The position numbers and the translations under genes were made by a program. 64,000 nucleotides of DNA, taken from positions 1,550,001-1,614,000 of the forward strand of contig JAGKQI010000100.1 in assembly GCA_018806915.1 (NCBI GenBank), given 5' to 3'. This DNA is from Phytophthora colocasiae. Lineage: Eukaryota; Oomycota; Peronosporomycetes; Peronosporales; Peronosporaceae. Below are positions 1 to 11,451 of this stretch, one piece after another (positions within the stretch are counted from its first letter, which is position 1; each line of letters begins with the position of its first letter). Under the pieces are notes generated by a model, which saw only the letters and a list, made by a program, of their open reading frames with translations, did no database searches and was not told the DNA's origin.

Positions 1-435
1 GATGGCCATCCTCGGTGCCGTCTCCGCTGCCAGCCAACCTCTCGTCAAGACTCCGGCCGACGCACTGGAGAAGATTCAAGCGACTGCATTGCCCGATGGC
101 GTCACACTCACGGAACCGCCGAGATGATCGACCCGCCTACCGATGCTAAGGGTACCGAACCGTAGGAAGTTGCCGTGAACAAGGACGACAATGAAAATAG
201 CAAGAAGGAGCAGCTCGGTTGGGGTGTCGGAGGCTGGGGCGCTGGTGGTTGGGGCCTCGGAGGCTGGGGTGGTTGGGGTGGTTGGGGTGGCTTCGGTCCC
301 TACCGCTTCGGATTCATGTGCGGTGGTGTTCCTGGTTGGGCCTATCCGATGGGTTACTGGAATCGCTATGGTGCTGGTTTGTACGGCGGTGGTTGTGTTC
401 TAGGCATGGCTTACGGCGGCCTCTACTACTGCTAA
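1..435 (+). pseudogene. Secreted Gly/Trp-rich protein, copy 1 (partial, broken)
   Basis: The copy begins at the window edge inside the signal peptide. Against the intact copies it lacks one G in a GGG run near 112, which shifts the frame, and it has a TAG at 163-165 in the gene's normal frame. The Gly/Trp domain beyond the stop is intact to the TAA at 433-435. This is the most diverged + copy on the left side. It is not functional as written, though the GGG loss alone could be a sequencing error. Confidence 0.8.
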
Positions 436-2051
436 GTGGGCAAGTATGCCTTGTGAAGGAGTTTTAGCAGTATCAACTTTACTCTCGCGAGGGATAAAAC
501 AAAACAATTGATCGTTTACTTTTCGCTTCTAAATTTTATAAGCTTCAGATTAGATCCTCATCCTCTCCTCTAAACTACAGTAGTAGCTGCTTTCTTCAGC
601 GCGAACACAGACGCGTCCTCATCAGAAGATCTTAGACCTGTTTTTCTTCAGCAAACAAAGTCTCGAACAACGATCGGATATACTCCAGATCATCAAGCTA
701 CTCCATCATTTGGAAAATATGTACGTCTTTCCAATGAATTAGACGGTGAATATTATTTTCTGGTAAAGTGATAGTCAACAACTCAGGAGGCCACAACGCA
801 ATTTGATTCAAGTAGCTCGACCAACTTTGGTACTACCTTTCTTTCAATAACTGTCAAGACCATGATGGTTTTTCGTTCTTTCAGGGGCTCACAACCGAAT
901 CGTTGTAGATCGTTCGCTCTCACTGTCGTCACTACCGCTTGCTGTCGCGAACGTTGCTGCTGCTGACCAACCCTGCGTTACGTACGGCTTCTACATTGAG
1001 GAGGTTCCTGTGAAAAATTATGGTGACAACAAGAAGGAACAATTCTGGGGATAAACTTTTTGCGGAATGGGCTGAGGTGGTTGCTGCAGTCTCGGTGGTT
1101 GGGGTCCCCAACTTGGGGAGGCTGGGGCTGGTAAGGAGGTATGAGCTTCTACGTACTTCTCCGAATGCAAGTACCCCATTGAAGATCGGTCACTATCGAG
1201 TTCCGGATTGAGTTTTAGTTCAAATAATGAACCAAGTCAGGCAGCTATGCTTCGTTTTGCGTTCCAGTGCATTTATATATCCTCGACTGTATTAATATTG
1301 TCAATTTCCGTCAAAATTACCGATTTAGCTTGACAATATCCAGATCTATAACCAGGGTGGAGACTTTCTCATCTCCACGATTGATTCGGCTGCGGCGGTG
1401 CCTTAACGTTGAGTTTCTAGTAAATTGGAGTCTATCATAACTGTTTTATTCTTCTGCTTGAAGTAAAAGTGTTTTGCTTGTGGTTTCTATCAAATTGTGG
1501 TGGTCTACAGCATGGAATAATCGAGCACTTCAAGTGCAGATTACAAGTAAGTATGTGTGTGCAAGGCAATGACATGTACGAGAAGTACTAACGTAGCACG
1601 TAAATATCAACTTTCGTTTCATAAAATGAAAGACCTGGCAGGTACTCTTTACCAGCTCCAACCACCAAAACCGCAACAGCCACCCCACCGTCCACCCCAA
1701 GGCCCCCAACCCCAACACTCCTTCTTGTTGTTTCCGTCGATTGACTACTACGCAAAAGTAGTAGTCTCGACGGGTGTAGTAGCTGCAGTACGCAACGCGC
1801 ATCAATCGAAGCAGACAGATTGCGTTATGTTAGTGCTTTGCCAGGTAATTTCTTTTACTGAAATGCATTGATTGATTGAGTAGAGTGGGGCTAGAATTCA
1901 TTTTCACAGAAAAGTACTAGGCTCAGGCTATCAAACGACATGGGGAAATTGGTATCACCTTTTCAGCTTCAGTAATTCCACACAACACGATTTGCCTTCC
2001 ACACAACAAGTCGAGTACCAGAACCAAACAACCAAACAAGCGCTCAGCAAG

Positions 2052-2506
2052 ATGAAGATCAGCACGTTTCTCGTCGCTACGATGGCCACGTCTCCGCTGC
2101 CGGCCAACCTCTCGTCAAGACTCCGGCCGACGCACTGGAGAAGATTCAAGCGACTGCATTGCCCGATGGCGTCACACTCACGGGAACCGCCGAGAAGATC
2201 GACCCGCCTACCGATTCTAATGTTACCGACCCGAAGGAAGTTGCCGTGAACAAGGACGACAATGAAAATAGCAAGAAGGAGCAGCTCGGTTGGGGTGTCG
2301 GAGGCTGGGGCGCTGGTGGTTGGGGCCTCGGAGGCTGGGGTGGTTGGGGTGGTTGGGGTGGCTTCGGTCCCTACCGCTTCGGATTCATGTGCGGTGGTGT
2401 TCCTGGTTGGGCCTATCCGATGGGTTACTGGAATCGCTATGGTGCTGGTTTGTACGGCGGTGGTTGTGGTCTAGGCATGGCTTACGGCGGCCTCTACTAC
2501 TGCTAA
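2052..2506 (+). pseudogene. Secreted Gly/Trp-rich protein, copy 2 (frameshifted)
   Basis: The start codon and the first residues of the signal peptide are normal. Around 2091-2096 the sequence loses a net 10 bases against intact copies, removing the end of the hydrophobic core and shifting the frame. The downstream Gly/Trp domain keeps its frame up to the TAA at 2504-2506. The lesion is not in a homopolymer, so it is probably real. Confidence 0.85.
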
Positions 2507-3351
2507 GTGGGCAAGTATGCCTTGTGAAGGAGTTTTTAGCAGTATCAACTTTACTCTCGCGAGGGATAAAACAAAACAATTGATCGTTTACTTTTCGCTT
2601 CTAAATTTTATAAGCTTCAGATTAGATCCTCATCCTCTCCTCTAAACTACAGTAGTAGCTGCTTTCTTCAGCGCGAACACAGACGCGTCCTCATCAGAAG
2701 ATCTTAGACCTGTTTTCTTCAGCAAACAAAGTCTCGAACAACGATCGGATATACTCCAGATCATCAAGCTACTCCATCATTTGGAAAATATGTACGTCTT
2801 TCCAATGAATTAGACGGTGAATATTATTTTCTGGTAAAGTGATAGTCAACAACTCAGGAGGCCACAACGCAATTTGATTCAAGTAGCTCGACCAACTTTG
2901 GTACTACCTTTCTTTCAATAACTGTCAAGACCATGATGGTTTTTCGTTCTTTCAGGGGCTCACAACCGAATCGTTGTAGATCGTTCGCTCTCACTGTCGT
3001 CACTACCGCTTGCTGTCGCGAACGTTGCTGCTGCTGACCAACCCTGCGTTACGTACGGCTTCTACATTGAGGAGATTCCTGTGAAAAATTATGGTGACAA
3101 CAAGAAGGAACAATTCTGGGGATGAACTTTTGCGGAATGGGCTGAGGTGGTTGCTGCAGTCTCGGTGGTTGGGGTCCCCAACTTGGGGAGGCTGGGGCTG
3201 GTAAGGAGGTATGAGCTTCTACGTACTTCTCCGAATGCAAGTACCCCATTGAAGATCGGTCACTATCGAGTTCGGATTGAGTTTTAGTTCAAATAATGAA
3301 CCAAGTCAGGCAGCTATGCTTCGTTTTGCGTTCCAGTGCATTTACATATCC

Positions 3352-4286
3352 ACGAGGCTCTGGTGGAATCCAATATTCACGAGCTTCGAGTGATGTAGCT
3401 TGCTCCAAAGGCGGCCCGCTTGTTTCAGCCCGTACAACGCCTTCCTTAGCTCCAGTGCTACCTCGTCGTCTGTTTCTGCGCCGAGCGCCTTTAGAATCTC
3501 CTCAGAGATCTGCATTCCTTGCGGCACCTTTATATAGATACGCAAGTCTTCCTCCTTGCCCACCTTAACATAGGCATTTGGCACGTCGCCATGCTCGGCG
3601 GTCACGCGCCACTTCCTCGCAAGTACGAGTATCATCTTCACACTAGTCATGTCGATGACTGCAGCAAACGTTACGCTGTAGTTAACTCCAAACGTCTGCT
3701 CGTTTCCACAGGCGACAAGCCGAGCATTGAGTCGCTCGATTAACCCTTCCGCGTCCAGCTTCGTCTTGTACACCCACTTGGTGTGCAGAACGCGCACTCC
3801 CTTCGGTAGCACTACCACCTCCCATACACCATTGCCTTCCAGAGCTCTGAGCTCATCCACCATGGCTTTCTCCCAGCCGAGTTTCGGCTGGCTGCGCTTG
3901 GTCTCCGTGTAGTGCTTGGGATCCGGGTCCAGAACGTTGTTCACGACATTTTCTGCCCCCGTGTTCTGCTGACCGGCCTCAGTCGAGTCGGCAGCCTTCG
4001 CCACCGAACGAGTCACATGTATTTCTCTCGTCCAGGTTTTCTTCGTCTTAGAGCTCTTCTTGTGGCCTTTTCCGCCGCTCTTCTTGCTGTTCCCGCCTTG
4101 TTCCGCATCTCCAATACCCTTCCTCCCGGACTCCTCCTCAACCTCGGCTTCGTTGTCGCCCTGATACAGACGCTGCACCTGGAGGTTCTGCGCCTTGTTC
4201 AGCATCTCGATGTTTCTCACGTGCTGCGACGTCACCACCTTCTTTTCCTGGTAAGTACACTCTGTAGCCTTTGACTTCCTCCCCAA
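3352..4286 (-). pseudogene. copia reverse transcriptase, N-terminal part
   Basis: The - strand frame encodes the start of the copia-type RT domain. It has the stretch around TKWVYKTKLDAEG, then a run equivalent to 'RLVACGNEQ..GVNY..TFAAV', and further on 'LRKALYGLKQAGRLW', which is diagnostic of Ty1/copia RT. The reading frame runs out at the junction with the tandem repeat, before the YVDD catalytic motif. A polar linker rich in Lys, Ser and Gly precedes the domain, as is usual between integrase and RT. Confidence 0.85.
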
Positions 4287-4372
4287 TTTCGATGATTATG
4301 CCTTGTTGTGCCCTCTGCGAGAAATTTTGTTGCTGGGGTCTCTGTAGACCGTGCACGGCGACCCGAAAACCA

Positions 4373-5130
4373 CTATCTTGCTGTCGTCTTCGTCAGAACC
4401 TTGAGCGGCGACGCGCGTCCAGGATTTGCGTTAGTCGGCACACGATTGAGTATGTATGCCGCGTACGGTACCGCGTCTCCCCAAAACCTCAAAGGGAGCC
4501 CGCACGCAAAACCCATGCAGCGCGCCATGTTCATCACAGTGCGGTTCATCCTTTCTGCCTTCCCGTTGCTGTCCTGATTGTTGGCCTTACTGCGCTGCCT
4601 CACAACGCCCGTGGTCTTGCAGAACAGATCGACATTTTGATATTCTCCTCCCGAATCCGTCCTCAGCACACGAATCTTGCAGTTAAACTCCTTCTCGAAG
4701 AACACCAAAAAGTGTTCGAACTTCTTCGCGGCCAGGTCCTTTGTCGTCACCAGGAACACTCTCACGTAGTTGCTCTTATGATAAAAAAGTTAATCATGTA
4801 GCGATTCCCAAGACGATCTCTCGGCGTCATTGGGCCTTTTAGGTCCGAGCACATAACCCCGCCGATACGATCTATGGGCGAGTTAGCGGCACTGTCTTTC
4901 CGCGATTTTCGCCCTTTGCTCTGCTTCCCTTCCGAGCAGGTCAAGCAGTTGACGCGCTTGTGGTCCGTTACCGCAATCCCAGAGCTCGGGTCTTGCGCTA
5001 GCCTCTCCACCGAGTCATAGTTCAGATGGCCTAGACGTTTGTGAAATTCCAGCAGCGTTCCCTGCTGCACATCCAGGGGCAAATCTTCCCCACCGTGCGC
5101 TTCTCCGTCCAGCGCCGCCATGATGACCTC
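4373..5130 (-). pseudogene. copia integrase (fragmented)
   Basis: Two - strand frames together cover the integrase. The upstream part has the pre-integrase HKRLGHLNYDS motif and a CLTC pair (zinc-binding HHCC region), followed by 'SDLKGPM', which holds the first catalytic Asp. The downstream part has 'LRTDSGGEYQN' (second Asp) and 'SNGKAERMNRT' (catalytic Glu). A frame change near 4765 separates them. The element is inactive here. Confidence 0.8.
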
Positions 5131-5603
5131 GGCCGGTGCCTTCTTGAACTTCACAACATTTCCTTGCACTACCAGCACGTTCTTCCGGAGATCCACGTCA
5201 AACGCTACGCGCCCTCCGTCCTTGGCTGCCAACACGCGCCTTTCACCTCGCTGCGCCAACCCATTGCATCCAGCGTTCCATACGACAGCAGGTTGTGCAC
5301 TACATTGGCAGCGTAGTACACGTTCGTAAGCTTTAAAGTCTGCTCCCGTCCGCACGCCTTCACGCGCAACGTGAGCGTCCCCTTCATCGTGATATCGAGC
5401 GGGTCTCCGTTTGGCTGCGTGCACGAATCCACGTGCGGCTCCAACTCCTCCAGCCACGACTGATCGTTCACGAGATGACGACTGGAGCCGCTATCCAAAC
5501 TCCAGTCTCTTCCAGGCTTGATAGTGGCGTCGCTCACCGCAAGTGTTATATCTGGCTCCTCCTTTTCTTCCTTTCCAGGGCAGCCTGTCCACACTTGTAG
5601 CAC
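5131..5603 (-). pseudogene. copia aspartic protease region
   Basis: The - strand frame encodes 'WSLDSGSSRHLVND', the copia protease active site (DSGSS followed by H), and later 'NVYYAANVVHNLLSYG', the typical end of the domain. Just upstream, in another frame, a decayed zinc knuckle begins with CYKCGQ near 5600. It lacks the later His and Cys. Confidence 0.8.
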
Positions 5604-5639
5604 CGACGTGTTTCACGTTTCCCCCGCTCGCTTACAGCT

Positions 5640-6829
5640 CCGACTAGATCTCGGCCGAGATTCCTCTTTTTCGTCTCGATTTCCCACGCTTGAGCAAAGT
5701 GTGCGAGCTCTTTGTGTGTGCCAGATAGTCGGTACGCATGCTGTCGACCTTAGCCATGAGCACTGTTCTCAAGTCCGACGATGCGTACAGTACGACGTTA
5801 TTCAGCACCAAATAGTCCGCGCCGCCACCAGTCGCCTCCGACACCGCCACCAAATACATGCAATGCTCCGGCCATGTCCTCGTCGGGTCCTTCGGGGCCG
5901 TGAACAGCTGCATTGTGTCAAGTTGATCTTATATGCCTCCAGCATCTTCTCCATGATATACTGGAGCGTTGGCATCTGGCACCACCACGACTCCACCTGC
6001 CGGTTGTAGTATCTTTCGGCAGTTCCCCTCAGGTAGTTTCCAAGTAAGTCGATCTTCACGAACTCCGTCCATGTGAATCCACAGGCTGCCTGCGCGAGCA
6101 CAATCTGCCTCTCGAAGCGTTTTCCCATTCCAGAAAACCGGATCCGAGCCCCACATAGAGCTCCTTTCCGCTGAAGGGCCTAATAGCCAGCTTCTTCTGT
6201 CGCGCGTCGGGGTAGTCGTAGCCCGGCTGTCCCTGACCTTGCTCTCCAGCTCCACCTTGACCTTGTCCGCCTTTTGGCCTTGTCCGTCTTGGAATTGTGG
6301 TGGTGGGTGAACCGGAGGTACTCCTTGCGCTGCTCCTTCTTGGGCTGCCTGATATGCTTGGTGCGCAGCGTAGAGATGTTGCAGGCGGGAAAGTGGTACC
6401 TCGTAGTCTTGCTGCGCTGCAAAGTACTGGTGAACTGGCTCCAGGCGTCATCATCCGCGGCAGCCTTGGTGACCCGACCCGCGAGTCGATGTGCATACAG
6501 GCATCCATGCCCATACGCGAGGCGAACGGGCTTGCAGGGGGAGTCACGAACGTGTCGATCCTCAAGTCATCCTTCTTCCCCGCCAGCGTCTTCTCCACCT
6601 TGGCGTTAGACCCCTCGAACTTATCCATGCGCTTGACCATGGCACATAGCATCGCCATCATCTCCGTTTCCACTCCACCCTTGCTCCCAGCACCAGCGTC
6701 CTTGGCACTAGGGGCGTCGCCGCCGCCCTGACCAGGAGCTGCGGCGTGAATCTCTACTTCACCGCCGTCATGTTGCCGACGGGCACCGGAATGGGCATTT
6801 TCTGCTCGAGCTCGGCGTCTTGGGTCCAT
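5640..6829 (-). pseudogene. copia gag-like region (frameshifted)
   Basis: It starts with ATG at 6827-6829 on the - strand and runs through at least three frames. Recognisable parts include 'GLGSGF', a '[16 protein letters not shown]' stretch and '[13 protein letters not shown]', followed by '[15 protein letters not shown]'. These resemble gag proteins of oomycete copia elements as I know them. The breaks make it untranslatable as one protein. Confidence 0.65.
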
Positions 6830-7152
6830 CTTGACTCAAAACCTGTTGGAAAGGTCCGTTGGAATCAGCCTGTGTCTTCATACGCAAAATGGAGAGTGCG
6901 ATTAGAAAGCTTACCCTGACTGCACAGCTACTGCTACCACCGCCTGAAATGTCCGGCGCTACCGCCAGATCTGCATATTGTTCCAGTCCCACGTTCAACA
7001 CCTTCTCCTTACGCTGCTGCTTTAACGTGGAAGTGGTCACCGCTTGGCAGATTGAAGTGTGTGATATTATGGTATCCATCTGGGCCTCAATTATTAAGTT
7101 TAAGTATTGTCCACCCAATAATTCGAGCAAATAACTGTTGCAACAATTGAAA
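6830..7152. other. Spacer between copia gag and AT-rich block, no gene seen
   Basis: This stretch may hold the 5' leader or LTR remains of the copia element on the - strand. I found no matching LTR partner, no long reading frame and no RNA gene. Confidence 0.4.
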
Positions 7153-7252
7153 AGTATTACCAGCGTTTATTATTGTAATTTTGATATTAAAAACAAGGTA
7201 TAATAAAAAGAAATAATAAAAATACCAATATATTCCAAAAATATAAATTATA

Positions 7253-7278
7253 TACCAAATACTTACAAAATAAAAATA
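7253..7278 (+). repeat. AT-rich inverted repeat, left arm
   Basis: These 26 bases are the exact reverse complement of 11426-11451. Weaker inverted similarity extends outward: TATTACCA near 7154 against its complement near 11493, and GATATTAAAAA near 7183 against its complement near 11480. The arms flank the MULE remnant and the nested transposon. I infer that they are the terminal inverted repeats of the MULE. Confidence 0.65.
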
Positions 7279-7386
7279 TACCAAATTCTAACCAAATACT
7301 TTAAAAATAATCAAATTGAGATGTATGTAATGGCAAAGGACCATATGGAAGGAGAGCTGGAATTTACTTCAACACGCAATGGCCTA

Positions 7387-7414
7387 TTATAGCGGCAAAA
7401 AAATGAAAGGGCCA
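7387..7414 (+). repeat. Left terminal inverted repeat of Tc1/IS630-type element
   Basis: It is preceded by TA and matches the reverse complement of 9307-9333 apart from two substitutions and one extra A in an A-run. Confidence 0.85.
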
Positions 7415-7571
7415 TCAGATTGTGATAAAAATAGTAAGTCCACGGCAAGGGTCATAACTACACGAATATGGCACCGATCAGAGCATGAAGCACACGAATC
7501 CAAAGATAGGATAACAAAGTACCTTGTGGTCCATGCGAGTGCGCTTCGGCTTTCACAAGAAAAGCAGCACC

Positions 7572-8943
7572 ATGCCGTCAAGACACCAGCTTTACCCGGA
7601 GGAGAAGACCCTAGTCTGCAACGTCAATGATTATTTTGTCGCTGAGGCGAAAGCAGATCGAAGTGGAGGGCGTACGTCGCGCCAACGGACACAGGAGGCC
7701 ACACGCTTCGGAAAGAACACTATTTTGCGTGTTCTGCGCGCCCGCAACAAGAACTTAGACACCGATTTCATCGAGGTGAGGCTGCAACTTTTGCCCATGT
7801 AGGGTTATTGGTGTGTCAGCGTTATAACAGCTGACTTGAAATTTTATACTGTGAACAAATAGTCTACGCCGTCAACTCGCGGTCGAAAGAAGACCTACAC
7901 CACAAGTGAACTCAATGTTATTGTTCGCCAATATGTAGCTGCTTAAAACAAATCCGTAAAGCCTGCAACCACGTAGAAAAGCTTACGGGCGTGAGCTACA
8001 AGGTCAGAACTATGCGTGTGTGGTTGAATGCGATGGGATTTTCACACTTACGAGGACAACAGCGCCATTATCTCGCAGAAACTACAGACAATGTAGCATT
8101 CCGAGCTACGTATTTACAAAGACGCTTGTCGATCCGCGACATCCATAACCACCCCATACAACCCGAAGGTTTCCTTGATGAAAGCTATTGCAACGTCAAC
8201 CACGTCGCAGGAAAGATGTGGTTGCCAGAAGATAAGGTGAGGTACTCAAAAAGTGGCCGAGGAGCAAGAATATGTACAGTTGGAGCTGGAATCGTGACAC
8301 GCCACGGCAATGTTATTCAGGGAGATTTTGTGCCCGGTTCTCTCGTGCATTGGAGCTCGTCTAAAAACCCTGGAAAAGAAGGTGACGATGACTACCACGG
8401 TAACTTCGACGCAGAATTATTTGAGAAATGGTTTACAAAGCAGTGCATCAGTTTAAAAGAGAAGTACGGAGAGCGCATCATTCACATGGATGGCGCAAGC
8501 TATCACAAGCGCCAATTAAACCCGGCACCAACAAGGCGTACGCTAAAGGCAGACATACGAGCGTGGCTGTTTAGGAACCGTAAGTTTCTTTTTGCTTTGA
8601 ATTGAAAAATACTAACTTTATTGTTATATTAGACATTGAATTCGAACCGAGCTGGTTCATCCCGCAGTTACTGGAGCTTGTCAAGAAGTACAAGACGAAA
8701 CCACGCTACGCTGCCCATCAGATTGCCAACAAGCATGACCACATTCTACTGTATACGCCCCCATTTCATCCTGAGCTACAACCTATAGAAATGGTATGGG
8801 GGCGTGTAAAAAACAAAATTGCTCGTGATCCCGCCGCCAACTTGGCGGATCTTTCAGCAAAGCTGACTGCTGAGTTTGGTCGTGTCAAGTCCAAGCATTG
8901 GTGTAAATTTTACAAACGCGTGTTGAGATTCGAGAGGAAGTAA
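7572..8943 (+). pseudogene. DDE transposase, two introns, one frameshift
   Basis: The ATG at 7572 begins a helix-turn-helix-type N-terminal region. Intron 1 is 7776-7862 (GTGAGG to AATAG). Intron 2 is 8580-8632 (GTAAGT, a TACTAAC branch motif, then TTAG), and splicing it joins two open frames exactly. The catalytic residues fit Tc1/IS630 transposases: 'FLDESYCNVNH' (first Asp), 'HMDGASYH' (second Asp), then 'PPFHPELQPIEMVWG' (Glu). Between intron 1 and the catalytic domain, near 7943, one base is missing in a T/A run, giving a TAA. That break may be decay or a sequencing error. Without it the gene would be complete to the TAA at 8941-8943. Confidence 0.8.
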
Positions 8944-9306
8944 ATGAGTGCTCTCGAAGAATGCGAACTAGTCGACGAAGAGGAGCAGGAGAATGAGCAG
9001 GGACCCGACGCCGAGTTGAACCTCTAACATTTTATACAGCTCTTCTAGGATCAATGCCGATTGTTTTTTACCCACAACATATCCACACATGTCATCGCTC
9101 TAAACCAATATAATTTCTGGATTGTAAAGCCTGTTTCCCCGTCAAAATTGCCCCGGAGACAGCTTTTTCAAACGCATGTATCGTCAAAACGACTGTGAAT
9201 TAGCCAATTTTAACGCCAAAAGCATGCACAAAATGGGTGGTTTTACCACATATCTAAATGTCGTAGTCGGTTTTTCAAATTTGAGCCAACTACGGCCCTT
9301 CTTTAC

Positions 9307-9333
9307 TGGCCCTTTCATTTTCTGCAGCTATAA
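9307..9333 (-). repeat. Right terminal inverted repeat of Tc1/IS630-type element
   Basis: Reverse complement of the left terminal repeat, followed by TA at 9334-9335. Confidence 0.85.
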
Positions 9334-9335
9334 TA

Positions 9336-9763
9336 GTGATATATGGCCGGTTTGATGACTGAATGGTCACTGAATCGATCCTTGCGTCATTATTTAATTG
9401 TCCCTATGAAACTGTCCCAAGTCCCGACGATATGAGAGACCTCTTGCCACACGACATAGAACTGCTAACGCGACCGATTGTGTGAAGAGTGGAGTTTGAT
9501 TGGTCGCCAGTACACTTCGTGCTTCGAGCCGGACACGCAACTGTTCGAGTGCAATAAGACTCCATAAGATGATATCACTTCCGTTACCAGGTGTACAGCG
9601 ATCACCCACCCACTATAAGATATAGCAGAGAGCTCAGTAAAACGCCTTTTGTTCGCTGAAATTTTAAGCTTTGCCATGTCTGGTTAGGATCCTCCCTGGT
9701 GTTTTACGTGCCTCCACATTCCCAGTCTTCATCTTTCAGCGCAGTAGACACGATCAAGACAAA
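9336..9763. other. Probable MULE 5' region, no gene seen
   Basis: It lies between the Tc1/IS630-type element and the first MULE coding sequence. No coding sequence or RNA gene is recognised. Position suggests it is the interior flank of the MULE. Confidence 0.4.
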
Positions 9764-11329
9764 ATGGAGAGCGACGATTACCAGTCGCGGGTGATCTTAT
9801 TCGATTAACAGAACTACACTAGCAAACAAGACATCGTTCAAGACGTGATCCGATACAACAGCACCATGAATAGACCGTTTCGTGTGATGTCAAGCGACAA
9901 GAGGCGTTACAAGGCAACAGACACGCAGGAAGATTGCGCGTTTGTGGTTTAGTTCGCGTTTTCGCAGACGTTCTGCCCGCCCACGAAGTTACCCGGTATT
10001 CCTGTGCGCTGTCGGAGACCACCAAACTGTCACGCCGTGGAGCAACTGGGAAACAGATTGCATTGGACCCATGGTGCGCGAGATGATAATAGCAATGGGT
10101 AGGGCATTGCGCCCTGTTGATATTCAGCAAAAGCCGAAGATGGCTGGAATTACAGCTTCATATATATGAACTGTGTGCTTGTACTTCGACGTCCACATCT
10201 TGAGTTTTTCGGCAGTGACGCTGACCAGTATACGCTTCTTCCCTCTTACATCGACGAACTGAACCGTCGCGGCCACAGAACCAGCATCGAACTCACGGGT
10301 GGAGATTTCAAGCGTGCGTGGATTGCCTATAGAGAGGGAATCAACGCCTATAACCTTACCATGAGCGTGGGATGGCTGTAGATGGCACCTCCTTAAAAAC
10401 GTCCATTGGCGGTGTCCTGCTGGGTGCGTGCTTTCGTAACGGAAATAACGAGATTCAGATTGTTGGTGTTGGTGTCGTCGCAGTGAAGAATGAAGACAAC
10501 TGGACATGGTTCTTAGCTCATCTACTTCCACACCTCCGGCCGTCACCCGCATTCCAAGCAAATTCGGCGGTGTGGAATATGCAAGCAAGTTGGCCACAAC
10601 GGAAGAGCTGCAGCAGTCTGCCGTCCTAAACACCCTTGCTGACCCGCTTTGGCTACCTTTTACAGTAAGTGTACCCGGTTCGACACCCTGATTTCGAATA
10701 ACCTGGAATCATTCAACGACGCACTGAAGGTTATTCGCAGTCTTCCGATCCTGGACTGTCTTATAAAGATTGAACGTTATGTGGCAAGAAAGTGGATGGA
10801 GAATGCGAAAAAGGCGGATACCTGGGGTGAGTTGACACGTTACGCGTCGCGCAGGTGCTTGAAGGCACCATCAGCCGTTCCATCGAAGCAAACTCCTCCA
10901 CAAGATATGGTGTGGAAATCAAACACCCTCTCAAGTTTGCACTTCAACTATGTGACGGCGTGGTAAAATGCTTGTGTGGGTACTTCGAGGATGCCGGCGC
11001 TCCTTGTGTTCACGCTCTGATTGTACTCAAGCACGTCGGTAGACTGAAGGAGATGACAAGATTCTATCGCGGTTCCTGGAAAACACCAGTCTTCCGAGAA
11101 TCCTACGCGGAGCGAGCGCGTACTACCATCCTGCCCCTGGTGCTCAAGGATGCGCTTACTTGCGGTGAATGCAGGGCCCCCGGAATTAAAAAAAAAACGC
11201 GGTCACCCAAAGAAGACGCGCATTCCGTCACAGAAGGCAACAGAATCTCAGAGAAAGCGAATTCGGCGGTGCGGAGTATGCAAGCAAGTTGGCCACAACC
11301 GGAAGAGCTGCAGCAGTCAGCTGTCCTAG
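9764..11329 (+). pseudogene. MULE (Mutator-like) transposase, decayed
   Basis: Starting at an ATG in 'MESDDYQ', frames with stops and shifts carry MULE hallmarks in order. The catalytic start is 'VDGTSLK' with 'FRNGNNEIQIVG' near 10380-10470. 'CLCGYFEDAGAPCVHAL' near 10968-11020 is a SWIM zinc finger (CxC...CxH). A C-terminal zinc knuckle CGVCKQVGHNRKSC lies near 11271-11312, with TAG at 11327-11329. The second half of the catalytic domain is missing and is replaced by a stray copy of the zinc-knuckle segment. A frame change at the A-run near 11190 separates SWIM and knuckle. The gene is dead. Confidence 0.8.
10561..10628 (+). repeat. Stray copy of MULE zinc-knuckle segment
   Basis: About 66 bp nearly identical to 11260-11328, starting at AATTCGGCGGTG in both places. 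The downstream copy sits at the natural C-terminal zinc knuckle. This one interrupts the catalytic domain. Confidence 0.8.
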
Positions 11330-11425
11330 CTCTTGATGACCAGCATTTGCATGATGCATGTAGAGGTTTTTCTCCCAAATTGGTTTTTCCTTGCTAAAAG
11401 AAATACTCAACACTGCTTGGTATTT

Positions 11426-11451
11426 TATTTTTATTTTGTAAGTATTTGGTA
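11426..11451 (-). repeat. AT-rich inverted repeat, right arm
   Basis: Exact 26-base reverse complement of 7253-7278. The AT-rich zone ends near 11500, about 120 bp before the ZNFX1-type start codon. Confidence 0.65.

Larger units (their letters stand above)
1..3351 (+). repeat. 2.08-kb tandem array, left segment (plus orientation)
   Basis: This segment holds the end of one unit and most of the next (start codon of the second at 2052). The left edge of the array lies outside the window. Each unit holds the secreted Gly/Trp-rich gene, about 1.6 kb of non-coding or decayed sequence with two relic Gly/Trp modules, and several short hairpins. The segment stops in mid-unit at about 3351, where copia sequence begins. 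The stretches between genes here (436-2051 and 2507-3351) contain no other intact gene that I can support. Confidence 0.93.
3352..6829 (-). mobile_element. Truncated Ty1/copia retrotransposon
   Basis: Read on the - strand, the order is gag, protease, integrase, reverse transcriptase, which is the Ty1/copia order. The element breaks off in mid-RT exactly where the tandem repeat unit ends (about 3351), so the rest of RT, RNase H and the 3' LTR are missing. Many frame changes and stops show it is dead. No LTR pair can be seen. The 300 bp beyond the gag start (6830-7150) could contain 5' untranslated or LTR sequence, but no tRNA-type primer site is recognisable. Confidence 0.85.
7387..9333 (+). 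mobile_element. Tc1/IS630-type DNA transposon with TA target duplication
   Basis: The element has terminal inverted repeats of 27-28 bp (7387-7414 and 9307-9333), both starting TTATAGC and ending in ATGAAAGGGCCA toward the interior, with two mismatches and one indel. TA flanks both ends (7385-7386 and 9334-9335), the target duplication of the Tc1/mariner/IS630 group. It encodes one DDE transposase. It seems to lie inside a MULE, because MULE coding sequence follows on the right and matching AT-rich inverted repeats lie on both sides. Confidence 0.85.

Noticed and set aside
9394..9677. Short - frames right of the Tc1/IS630-type element
   Set aside because: No recognisable protein feature, overlapping frames of chance length.
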